Below, piece after piece: positions 8,224 to 15,172 of a stretch of 15,475 bases of DNA. The notes under the pieces were generated by a model that was not told the DNA's origin, made no database searches, and was given only the letters and a program-made list of their open reading frames with translations. The translations under genes and the position numbers were made by a program. Position 1 is the stretch's first letter. Every line of letters starts with the position of its first letter. The stretch comes from Chryseobacterium sp. (GTDB lineage Bacteria; Bacteroidota; Bacteroidia; Flavobacteriales; Weeksellaceae), in assembly GCA_030146295.1 (NCBI GenBank), contig JASLCD010000222.1, forward strand, positions 1 to 15,475. The letters run 5' to 3'.

Positions 8224-8542
8224 GTCGATAAGAATTGTTTAAAATTGGATAAAGAACAATTTATTTTCATTGACAAGAGTAAAAAATTCACACAATAACG
8301 AACAATTGTAAAGTTTTTTTTAAGAAATTTTAAATTACAGATAAAATATCTTTTTAAGAATATTTATTACAGAAGTGATTTTTATTGTATGGCTTTATTG
8401 AAAACTTTTCACTGTTTTTTAATTTATGCTTCTGTTTTCAAGAGGTATATTACTGGAAATTAAGGATTTATTTTATTTTTTTTGCTTTTTGATGTAACAA
8501 AGTTGTGAAGATAATGGTCTTATAGAAAAACTATAATTTCAC
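8224..8542. other. AT-rich 319-bp intergenic region upstream of the outer-membrane receptor
   Basis: No gene or RNA is recognisable here. Three copies of AACAATT or its complement occur: AATTGTT at 8233-8239, AACAATT at 8255-8261 and AACAATT at 8301-8307. The last one is inside the palindrome ACAATTGT (8302-8309). I could not find a convincing TTTG / TAnnTTTG promoter pair, although this stretch must hold the promoter of the receptor gene. Long T-runs near 8313-8320 and 8476-8483 leave the start point open. Confidence 0.5.
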
Positions 8543-10729
8543 ATGAAAGTAATCTTATTTCCAATAGCAATACTAGCAGGTTCATTAGCAATGGCTCAGC
8601 AGGCTCCGGCCCCGGCTGCAAAGGATACTGTAAAAGGAAATACAAAAGAAATAGAAGCCGTAAGCCTGGTTGCCAGAAAACCGACCGTAGAATCTAAAGT
8701 GGACAGAACTGTATTCAACGTTGCCAACAGCTCTATATTAGCGGGAAATACAACCTGGGATGTTTTAAGAATGACCCCTCTGGTAAGCATTGATAATAAT
8801 GATGCTGTAAAAGCAGAAGGCCAGATGGTAACAGTATATATTAACGACAGAAAATCAGTTTTTACAGGAAAGGAATTAAAAGAATATCTTAAGACAATTC
8901 CTGCCGATAACCTGATGAAAATTGAAGTGATTACCAGCCCTTCATCAAGATATGAAACTTCAGGTTCTGTCATCAATATTGTCCTGAAAAAGAGAGATGA
9001 TGAAGGATTGAAAGGAAGTATCTCCCTGAACAACAGACAAAGTACCAAGAATTCTCAGTACACGAATTTTAATCTGAATTACCATAAGAAGAAGTTTACC
9101 CAAACTTTTATAGGAAGCTACAACAGCGGAAATTATGTGCAGAAGACCCAGACATGGGATAACCGATTTGAAGGGAATAAATTTACCCAGTTCAATCTGG
9201 AGAACGTGATGAGAAATGAAAGCCCTTCTCTTTCTTCTACATCAGAGTTTGAAATCAATGATAAGAATAATTTCGGACTTGTGCTGGAATATTCGCAAAA
9301 CAGGAATTTGCTTTCAGCAGAATCCAACGGGATGACTACAAAAGATGGAGACCCTGGTGAATCTTTCCTTCAGACCCAAAATAACTGGGGATTCAGTCGT
9401 AATTTAGGAACTAATGCTTTCTATAAATACTATGATAAAGAAAAAAATAGAATTTTAGATATTAATTTAGGAACCAATTATTCCAGTGACAACAGTGATA
9501 ATCTGATTGATAAGCAAATCATTCAGCAGAACTCAGTTACCAATCAGCAGCTGGGCTCGATCAGTTCCAACCAGATGCGTAATTACTATTTAAAAGTAGA
9601 TTATACACAGCCTTTTGGTAAAAAAGGTGGTACAATGGAAGTTGGAGGAAAAACCGAATTGAACAATCACGTTATTCCTAACAGCCTTTATGGATTAAGT
9701 ATCGATAATGGAACACCGGAATATGCTAATCTATCCAAGAATGACAGATTCCATTATGAAGATCACCTGAGCTCTTTATATGCCAATTATAGCAAGACAT
9801 TTTTCGAAAAACTGGAAACAAGAATCGGAATCCGATATGAATATATTGATTATAAAGTAAGACAGGATGTGGCAGGTACGGAGAGAAAAGATTCTTATGG
9901 TACTTTTCTTCCCAATCTATTGCTGAAATATAGCTTTTCAGAGAAATTTGATCTGAGCCTTACCTATAACCGAAGTATCTGGAGACCGTGGTATTCTGAG
10001 TTTAATCCTTTTGTGGTGCCAGAAATTAATGGAACGTATTCCAGAGGAAATCTTTATCTGAACCCCAACCCGAATGACCGGCTTTATCTGAAATTCGGAA
10101 TTCTGAAAAAGTATTTTATTTCTGCAAGATATATGCATACCAATCAGGATTACTGGACGACTTATGTAACAGAAAACGGCAGAACGGTTTCTCTACCTGG
10201 AAATTTTGATGGAAAAGTTGAAAAATATTACCTTTTTGCCAATACCAACCAGAACTTCCTGAAAAATAAACTGAATGTAAATGCAGGGTTCGGATGGTAC
10301 TATATTAATAATAAGGATTTTAATGAGAAGAATAAGCTGGGAGCCAAAAATTATATCAGTTACTGGGGAGCTTCTGCGAATGTATCTTATACCAATCTTT
10401 TCAATAAAAATATTAACCTGAGTGCATGGGTGGAGCTTGCTAATCAGAATAATGGAAATTCATACGCGAACAATACCAATGTTTTCCACAATATTTCGGT
10501 CACCAAAATATTCCCGAAAACCCAGATGGAGCTGAGTATGCAGCTGATGAATATCTTTAAAAGACCTTATGGAGATAATACTACATATGGCCCGGACGGA
10601 ACATTCAGAGAATATTCAAAATGGGATTGGTACGGAGTTTCTCTTACATTTGTGAAGCGTTTCGGAAACCAGAAGGTAAAGGAAAATACAAAAACCGACG
10701 CAGAGAAAAACGGCGGCGGCGGAAAATAA
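8543..10729 (+). CDS. TonB-dependent-receptor-like outer membrane beta-barrel protein (OMP_b-brl_3 type)
   Basis: This 728-residue protein has a Sec signal peptide (MKVILFPIAILAGSLAMA, likely cleaved after Ala18). A short Pro/Ala-rich linker and a TonB-box-like strand (KEIEAVSLVARKP) follow. A plug-like domain lies at about 45-150: WDVLRMTPLVSIDNN, VYINDRKSVFTGKELKEYL, IEVITSPSSRYETSGSVINI. The rest is a barrel of alternating aromatic strands with NYHKKKFTQTF, RIGIRYEYIDYK and SLTYNRSIWRPW, ending in a strand around WYGVSLTFVKRFG. A Lys/Gly-rich tail (ending NGGGGK) follows the last strand, as is common in this family. The N-terminal carboxypeptidase-regulatory-like domain found in many relatives is absent. 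It is a single gene with no SusD, ABC or regulator partner beside it, so the ligand (siderophore, peptide or other) cannot be guessed. A terminator follows. Confidence 0.88.
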   Translation: MKVILFPIAILAGSLAMAQQAPAPAAKDTVKGNTKEIEAVSLVARKPTVESKVDRTVFNVANSSILAGNTTWDVLRMTPLVSIDNNDAVKAEGQMVTVYINDRKSVFTGKELKEYLKTIPADNLMKIEVITSPSSRYETSGSVINIVLKKRDDEGLKGSISLNNRQSTKNSQYTNFNLNYHKKKFTQTFIGSYNSGNYVQKTQTWDNRFEGNKFTQFNLENVMRNESPSLSSTSEFEINDKNNFGLVLEYSQNRNLLSAESNGMTTKDGDPGESFLQTQNNWGFSRNLGTNAFYKYYDKEKNRILDINLGTNYSSDNSDNLIDKQIIQQNSVTNQQLGSISSNQMRNYYLKVDYTQPFGKKGGTMEVGGKTELNNHVIPNSLYGLSIDNGTPEYANLSKNDRFHYEDHLSSLYANYSKTFFEKLETRIGIRYEYIDYKVRQDVAGTERKDSYGTFLPNLLLKYSFSEKFDLSLTYNRSIWRPWYSEFNPFVVPEINGTYSRGNLYLNPNPNDRLYLKFGILKKYFISARYMHTNQDYWTTYVTENGRTVSLPGNFDGKVEKYYLFANTNQNFLKNKLNVNAGFGWYYINNKDFNEKNKLGAKNYISYWGASANVSYTNLFNKNINLSAWVELANQNNGNSYANNTNVFHNISVTKIFPKTQMELSMQLMNIFKRPYGDNTTYGPDGTFREYSKWDWYGVSLTFVKRFGNQKVKENTKTDAEKNGGGGK

Positions 10730-10751
10730 TTCAGAATTTGTTAGATAAAAT

Positions 10752-10784
10752 AAAAGCAGGTTTCCAATTGAAATCTGCTTTTTT
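10752..10784 (+). terminator. Rho-independent terminator of the outer-membrane receptor gene
   Basis: A 13-bp stem AAAAGCAGGTTTC (10752-10764) pairs with GAAATCTGCTTTT (10770-10782), with one G-T wobble and loop CAATT. The T-run extends to 10784. It starts 22 nt after the stop codon. The left arm is A-rich, so it may also work on the minus strand. The stem resembles that of the efflux operon terminator (shared AATCTGCTT). Confidence 0.88.
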
Positions 10785-11045
10785 ATGAACTATATAAATA
10801 CAGGGTTTATCAGAAGGCGCACGTAAAGTGTAGAAGATTAGTTGCTGTATAAACGCAATGCTCGCAAAATTGAATTACATTATATACTTTTTCGGTCCCG
10901 GGTAATTGTCTCAGCTGAGTGTAACGCCTTTTCGAACTTTTTTTCAATAAAAAATCTGAAAGAATCGCGCTCTTTTGCGTTAAAAAATAACAACTTACAG
11001 ATTTCGAAATTTGAGCATAGAGAAAATTGTGTGGTCTGGGGTAAT
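10785..11045. other. 261-bp gene-free segment between two convergent terminators
   Basis: The open frames here (a TTG-started frame on plus and an 89-codon frame on minus that starts inside the neighbouring terminator) look random and are not called. The segment has several short symmetric elements. They are the palindromes CTCAGCTGAG (10910-10919) and ATTTCGAAAT (11001-11010), plus two interleaved inverted pairs: TAACGC (10922-10927) with GCGTTA (10977-10982), and AAATCTG (10952-10958) with CAGATTT (10998-11004). It could encode a small RNA, be a decayed gene, or be neutral spacer. Confidence 0.4.
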
Positions 11046-11075
11046 AAAAAACAGACCCCAATTCGGGATCTGTTT
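11046..11075 (-). terminator. Rho-independent terminator of the GH3 gene (minus strand)
   Basis: AAACAGA (11049-11055) pairs with TCTGTTT (11069-11075), and CCC pairs with GGG inside after one mismatch, leaving a short AATTC loop. The A-run at 11046-11051 becomes a T-run on the minus strand. It lies about 50 nt beyond the GH3 stop codon. Confidence 0.82.
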
Positions 11076-11126
11076 GCATTCTATCAAATAATTATTAAAT
11101 AGAGTTTATACTCTTAACTCTCAGTT

Positions 11127-13391
11127 TTATTGAAGTGTAAACTTCACTTTTGTTTTAATAGCATCGGAAGAATTACCGATCTGTGCTTCAAAATCTCCCG
11201 GTTCAGCTACCCAGTCGTGTTTTTGGGCATCAAAAAAGCTTAAAGCCGTTTTATCAATGGTGAACGTAACTTCTTTCTGTTCTCCGGGGTTCAAATATAC
11301 TTTTTCAAAACCTTTCAGCTCCTTTGCAGGACGTGGAACAGATGACTTTAAATCGCTGATATACAATTGGGCCACCTCAGCACCCGCTTTTTTACCTGTA
11401 TTTTTAACTGTTACGGTAAAGGTAATTTTACCATCCTGTGAAAGGGTGGTCTGGTCTGCTTTTGCTTTTCCGAATTCAAAAGTCGTGTAGCTCAATCCGT
11501 GCCCGAAACTGAATAGCGGTTTTATATTTTTAGTATCATGCCAGCGGTACCCTACAAAAACCCCTTCGTTATAGGTAATATTGATAGGGTTTTTCTGATC
11601 CTTGCCCTTTCCTGCAGCCAATTCATCTTTCTGTCCCGGATATTCTCCAAGCTGATGTGCAGAGTTGTCTTCGAGTTTTACAGGGAACGTAAACGGAAGT
11701 TTTCCCGATGGATTCGCATCACCTGCCAAAATAGATGCAATAGAATTTCCAGCCTCAGAACCCAGATACCAGGACTGTAAAACGGTTGGTACTTCTTTGA
11801 TCCATGGCATAGCTACAGCATTTCCTGATACTAAAACAACAGCAAGGTTTTTATTTGCTTTGGCAAGAGCAGAGATCACATGATCCTGATTGTAAGGCAA
11901 TCCATAGCTTTTTCTGTCATTTCCTTCACTATCCTGGAAGTCAGCTTTATTCAGTCCTCCTACGAAAATCACATAATCCGATTTTTTGGCCAGTTCTACG
12001 GCTTCATTCAGTAATTCAGTTTCAGAACGGGTATCCTTTAAATCCTGTCCGGATTTTACACCATTATATTCACCGCCGATATCTCCTACATAACCTCTTG
12101 CATACTGTACATCAGCCTGCTTTCCAAACCTGGATTTGATTCCGTCCAAAGGAAGAGTTTCATATTTTACTTTTAATGAAGAAGAACCTCCACCTACAGT
12201 CATTATTTTAATGGCATTTTCTCCAATAACGGCTATCTTTTTAGCCTTATTCATATCGATAGGAAGGACGTTACCCTGGTTTTTTAATAAAACGATACCT
12301 TCTTCTCCAATTTCTTTAGCAACCGCTTTATGCTCTTCCGAAGCGATATTTCCGAAAGGCTTGTTGCGGTTCATCGTTGTTTTATAGGCAAGACGAAGCA
12401 ATCTTGTTACTTTATCATCAAGTTCTGTGGTGCCTACTTTTCCTGCTTTAATAAGATCAAGATAGGGCTTTGCCAGATAATAATTGTCATAGGCATTTTT
12501 AGTTCCGGCAGAAAGTCCGTTGGTCCAAGATCCGAATTCAAGATCAAGACCGTTGTGAATCGCCTGTTCCGTGTTGTTTACAGCACCCCAGTCGGATACA
12601 ACAACGCCCTTATAGTTCCATTCTTTCTTTAAAATATCATTCAAAAGATACTGATTCTGGCTGGCATACTGACCTTTATACATATCATAAGCACCCATGA
12701 TCGTCCAAGAATCTCCCTCTGTTACAGCAGCTTTAAAAGCTGGCAGGTAAATTTCGTAAAGGGCTCTGTCATCTACATTTACATTGCTTGTATGACGGAA
12801 CATTTCCTGGTTATTCAGGGCAAAATGTTTTACAGAAGTTGCCACTCCATTGGATTGCACACCTTTAATATAAGGAACTACCATTTTTGAAGTCAGATAA
12901 GGATCTTCACCCATATATTCAAAATTTCTTCCGTTCAGTGGAGTTCTGTAAATATTGACTCCGGGTCCCAGAAGAATATCTTTTTTTCTGTAACGGGCTT
13001 CTTCACCCAGAGCTTTACCATAATTCCATGACATTTTTTTGTTCCATGTTGCGGATAAAGCAGTCAGGGCAGGGTAGGCAATAATGGAGTCGTTGGTCCA
13101 TCCAGCCTGATCCCATTCATCCCACATCACCTCCGGACGTACCCCGTGAGGACCGTCAGTGGTCCAGAATTCCGGTATTCCCAGTCTTGGAACACCTGGT
13201 GAGCTGAATTTTGACTGTGCATGAAGCATTGCCACTTTTTCTTCCAGTGTCATTCTTGATAATGCATCCTGAATACGCTGTTCTACAGGTTTGGATTCAT
13301 CTAAATAAACGGGAAGGGTATGATTGGTCTGAGCCATATAAGAAGCAGAAATAAAGGTGAATAAACTTATAATGACGGTTTTCTTTAACAT
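11127..13391 (-). CDS. bglX: Periplasmic or secreted glycoside hydrolase family 3 beta-glucosidase (BglX-like)
   Basis: This is a 754-residue protein when started at the ATG whose complement ends at 13391 (MLKKTVIISLFTFISASYMA, then Q). This start leaves a leader of about 20 nt after the promoter. The ATG at 13403 (MKGI...) would leave under 10 nt but remains possible. A Sec signal peptide without lipobox is followed by the GH3 TIM barrel: DGPHGVR, GPGVNIYRTPLNGRNFEYMG and KHFALNNQE (Lys188-His189). The nucleophile Asp267 is in VVVSDWGAV. The second alpha/beta domain carries the likely acid/base Glu489 in SEGNDRKSYGLP. A fibronectin-III-like domain closes the protein (AEVAQLYISD, RPAKELKGFEKV). 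The family removes terminal beta-linked glucose or xylose from oligosaccharides; all catalytic residues are present. It is a lone gene, not in a SusCD polysaccharide locus. Confidence 0.95.
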   Translation of the reverse strand: MLKKTVIISLFTFISASYMAQTNHTLPVYLDESKPVEQRIQDALSRMTLEEKVAMLHAQSKFSSPGVPRLGIPEFWTTDGPHGVRPEVMWDEWDQAGWTNDSIIAYPALTALSATWNKKMSWNYGKALGEEARYRKKDILLGPGVNIYRTPLNGRNFEYMGEDPYLTSKMVVPYIKGVQSNGVATSVKHFALNNQEMFRHTSNVNVDDRALYEIYLPAFKAAVTEGDSWTIMGAYDMYKGQYASQNQYLLNDILKKEWNYKGVVVSDWGAVNNTEQAIHNGLDLEFGSWTNGLSAGTKNAYDNYYLAKPYLDLIKAGKVGTTELDDKVTRLLRLAYKTTMNRNKPFGNIASEEHKAVAKEIGEEGIVLLKNQGNVLPIDMNKAKKIAVIGENAIKIMTVGGGSSSLKVKYETLPLDGIKSRFGKQADVQYARGYVGDIGGEYNGVKSGQDLKDTRSETELLNEAVELAKKSDYVIFVGGLNKADFQDSEGNDRKSYGLPYNQDHVISALAKANKNLAVVLVSGNAVAMPWIKEVPTVLQSWYLGSEAGNSIASILAGDANPSGKLPFTFPVKLEDNSAHQLGEYPGQKDELAAGKGKDQKNPINITYNEGVFVGYRWHDTKNIKPLFSFGHGLSYTTFEFGKAKADQTTLSQDGKITFTVTVKNTGKKAGAEVAQLYISDLKSSVPRPAKELKGFEKVYLNPGEQKEVTFTIDKTALSFFDAQKHDWVAEPGDFEAQIGNSSDAIKTKVKFTLQ

Positions 13392-13415
13392 AATGCCTTT
13401 CATTTTGATTGAAAA

Positions 13416-13448
13416 CAAAAATAAAGAAAATTTCTTTATTATCTCAAA
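13416..13448 (-). promoter_or_regulatory. Bacteroidetes-type promoter of the GH3 gene
   Basis: On the minus strand, TTTG (complement of 13445-13448) is followed after 21 nt by TATTTTTG (complement of 13416-13423). This is a full match to the TTTG / TAnnTTTG pattern of Bacteroidetes housekeeping promoters at a usual spacing. The transcript would begin near 13410-13412. Confidence 0.75.
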
Positions 13449-13460
13449 TTGAGAAAATAA
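13420..13460. promoter_or_regulatory. Two adjacent palindromes overlapping the GH3 promoter: candidate operators
   Basis: Palindrome 1 (13420-13440) has perfect 10-bp arms, AATAAAGAAA and TTTCTTTATT, around a central A. It covers the end of the -7 box and most of the spacer. Palindrome 2 (13436-13460) has 12-bp arms, TTATTATCTCAA and TTGAGAAAATAA, with one mismatch around a central A, and covers the -33 element. The centres are 18 bp apart (13430 and 13448). Such placement would block or modulate polymerase. No regulator gene is adjacent, and AT-rich DNA yields palindromes more easily than average. Confidence 0.45.
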
Positions 13461-13471
13461 ATTTAATGAAT

Positions 13472-13502
13472 AAAAAAAGCTGCCCACTTATTTGCAGACA
13501 GC
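13472..13502 (-). terminator. Rho-independent terminator of the met transporter operon (minus strand)
   Basis: On the minus strand, GCTGTCTGC pairs with GTGGGCAGC (plus 13494-13502 and 13479-13487) through a 9-bp stem with three G-T wobbles and a 6-nt loop. A run of seven T (plus A-run 13472-13478) follows. It lies about 86 nt past the metQ stop and just upstream of the GH3 promoter, insulating the two units. Confidence 0.78.
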
Positions 13503-13587
13503 CCATTGTTGAATATTTTTTATTGATACGGGTGGAAAAATAAAAAGAGCAGATTACAAAGATCCTATCCATCATCCCTCTCACTCA

Positions 13588-14397
13588 TTAATCCCATCCT
13601 TTCACAGCCCCGCCTTTAAAAATCTCTTTGGCTTTCTTTTCCACTTCCGGAGACTGGTAGGCCTTTACAAAGTTTTTTACTTTCTGGCTGTTTTTATTAT
13701 CCTCTCTGGCCACCACCAGATTCACATAGGGAGAGTCTTTATCTTCAATGAGGACACCCTGTTTTTCCGAGTCTAGTCCCGCCTGAGCTGCAAAATTGTT
13801 ATTGATAATCCCTACAACAACATCTCTGTCATCTAAAACCCTTGGAATCTGCGCCCCTTCAATCTCCATGATTTTCAGCTGCTTTGGATTTTCAGTAATA
13901 TCCGTTACTTTTGGCAGAAGACCTACACCTTCTTTTAATTTCAGCAGACCGCTTTTCTGAAGCAGCAGCAGAGACCGCCCTCCGTTGGTTGGGTCATTGG
14001 GAATAACAACAGTGTTGCCTTCCTGCAGCTGACTGATATTTTTAATTTTTTTTGAATACGCAATAATAGGGTATACAAACGTATTTCCTACAGGTACAAG
14101 GTGATACCCCCTCTGCTTGGACTGCTCTGTTAAATAAGGAAGATGCTGAAATGCATTGACATCAATATCTCCGTTAGTCAGCGCTTCATTGGGAACTACA
14201 TAATCATTAAAAGGAATCAGTTCTACTTCCAGATTATACTTATCCTTGGCTACTTTCTTGGCAACCTCAGCAATTTCCTGCTCCGGGCCATAGGTGATTC
14301 CCACACGGATAAAGTTCGGATCATCTTTTCTCCCCGAACAAGCACTGAACAGTAATATTCCAGCAGCTAATAAACCAAAAATCTTTATTTTTTTCAT
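13588..14397 (-). CDS. metQ: Methionine ABC transporter substrate-binding lipoprotein (NlpA family)
   Basis: This is a 269-residue protein with a lipoprotein signal, MKKIKIFGLLAAGILLFSAC, with Cys at 20. The mature part opens with IRVGITYGPEQEIAEVAKKVA and contains VELIPFNDYVVPNEAL and DVNAFQHLPYL, the diagnostic NlpA/MetQ block. Later blocks are IPNDPTNGGRSLLLLQKSGL and VVGIINNNFAAQAGL. The length fits the family (about 270). It captures L- or D-methionine in the periplasm and feeds MetI/MetN. It is the last gene of the metN-metI-metQ order. It is separated from metI by an unusual 118-nt spacer, while metN and metI overlap. Methionine specificity is inferred from the family and from the NIL domain on the ATPase; related members carry other substrates. 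A terminator follows. Confidence 0.94.
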   Translation of the reverse strand: MKKIKIFGLLAAGILLFSACSGRKDDPNFIRVGITYGPEQEIAEVAKKVAKDKYNLEVELIPFNDYVVPNEALTNGDIDVNAFQHLPYLTEQSKQRGYHLVPVGNTFVYPIIAYSKKIKNISQLQEGNTVVIPNDPTNGGRSLLLLQKSGLLKLKEGVGLLPKVTDITENPKQLKIMEIEGAQIPRVLDDRDVVVGIINNNFAAQAGLDSEKQGVLIEDKDSPYVNLVVAREDNKNSQKVKNFVKAYQSPEVEKKAKEIFKGGAVKGWD

Positions 14398-14515
14398 TCT
14401 ATTTTTTTATTTAAATACCATGGATGCGAAAGAGCAAAGAGTTTTTATCTTTTCCATGTCCCGAAACGCGTACCCCGAGTCTCAAACACCACTCTCAAAC
14501 CCTCTCACCCAAAAA
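14398..14515 (-). repeat. 118-nt G-rich, repeat-containing spacer inside the met operon
   Basis: Read on the minus strand, the metI-proximal part is G/T/A-rich and nearly free of C. It holds GTTTGAGA twice with a 13-nt period (complements of 14493-14500 and 14480-14487), and a variant, GGGTGAGA, 10 nt before the first copy (complement of 14503-14510). The segment then contains TACGCG and CGGGACATGG before turning AT-rich ahead of metQ. The composition differs from the surrounding DNA. No open frame of note and no hairpin terminator are seen. It could be a dispersed intergenic repeat element or an mRNA-processing/stability region. The 9-mer GTGAGAGGG also occurs just past the metQ stop (complement of 13576-13584). 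Confidence 0.5.
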
Positions 14516-15172
14516 CTACCTGTGATCAAAACGTTTTGACAGTCTGTCACCCATAAACTGTATGATAAATACCAGGAGAACAAGTAATATCAGTACAGTA
14601 TTCATAATAACAATATCATACCCGATATAACCATACTGGTAACCAACCTGTCCAAGTCCGCCTGCACCTACAGCTCCACCCATTGCAGAATATCCTACCA
14701 ATGTAATCAGAGTGATCGTAGCATTGTTGACTAAGGAAGGAAGCGCTTCAGGAAGCAATACTTTTCTAATAATCTGTAAAGGAGAAGCTCCCAAAGCTCT
14801 TGCCGTTTCTATAAGACCATGAGGAACCTCAATAAGGCTGTTCTCAACAAGTCTTGCAATAAACGGAGCTGCCCCCACACTTAGCGGAACCAAAGCTGCA
14901 TTTACTCCAATAGAAGTTCCTGCCAGAATTCTGGTAAAAGGAATCATCCATACGATAAGAATAATAAAAGGAATAGCACGGAAAATATTAACAAGAATAG
15001 ATAATCCTCTATGGTAGACCGCATTTTCCAGCAGTTGTCCTTTTCGGGTTAAAAACAACATGATTCCTACAGGAAGTCCCAGCACAAATCCAAAAAATCC
15101 GGATAAAAATGTCATATAAACCGTTTCCCAGGTTCCTTTTGCCAAAAGGGCAATTACCGTATCACTAAGCAT
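14516..15172 (-). CDS. metI: Methionine ABC transporter permease
   Basis: This is a 218-residue inner-membrane protein with about five hydrophobic segments. The first are near 20-42, 58-80 and 88-110, and the last are at about 150-172 and 186-207. The cytoplasmic EAA loop at about 119-148 reads GLIETARALGASPLQIIRKV then LLPEALPSL, which is the coupling site for the ATPase. The glycine-rich AMGGAVGAGGLG stretch is characteristic of MetI. Its length matches family members (about 217). It starts 8 nt inside the end of metN, so the two are translationally coupled. With MetN and MetQ it imports methionine. The identification is firm. Confidence 0.95.
   Translation of the reverse strand: MLSDTVIALLAKGTWETVYMTFLSGFFGFVLGLPVGIMLFLTRKGQLLENAVYHRGLSILVNIFRAIPFIILIVWMIPFTRILAGTSIGVNAALVPLSVGAAPFIARLVENSLIEVPHGLIETARALGASPLQIIRKVLLPEALPSLVNNATITLITLVGYSAMGGAVGAGGLGQVGYQYGYIGYDIVIMNTVLILLVLLVFIIQFMGDRLSKRFDHR

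Noticed and set aside
8270..8300. TTGACA followed 17 nt later by CAATAA as a sigma-70-like promoter for the receptor gene.
   Set aside because: The -10 hexamer is poor, and Bacteroidetes promoters follow the TTTG / TAnnTTTG pattern instead; it also lies far (about 240 nt) from the start codon.
10860..10945. Minus-strand sequence resembling part of a TPP riboswitch (GCTGAGA, then ATTACCC, GGGACCG and a TATAATG stretch).
   Set aside because: The ACCTGA and AGGGA blocks are missing, the GGGG/ACCC helix does not form, and no thiamine gene or credible open frame follows on that strand. A covariance-model search would settle it.
10810..11102. Two overlapping open frames of 86 (plus) and 89 (minus) codons in the gap after the receptor gene.
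   Set aside because: The plus frame uses a TTG start and the minus frame begins inside a terminator hairpin. Compositions look random and neither resembles a known family.
8543..13391. A polysaccharide utilisation locus formed by the receptor and the GH3 enzyme.
   Set aside because: The genes converge from opposite strands with separate terminators, there is no SusD-like lipoprotein or local regulator, and the receptor is of the OMP_b-brl_3 type rather than SusC.
13404..13487. A longer N-terminus for the GH3 protein starting at 13487.
   Set aside because: It would include the promoter and part of the met terminator as coding sequence, and would place 28 extra residues before an already complete signal peptide.
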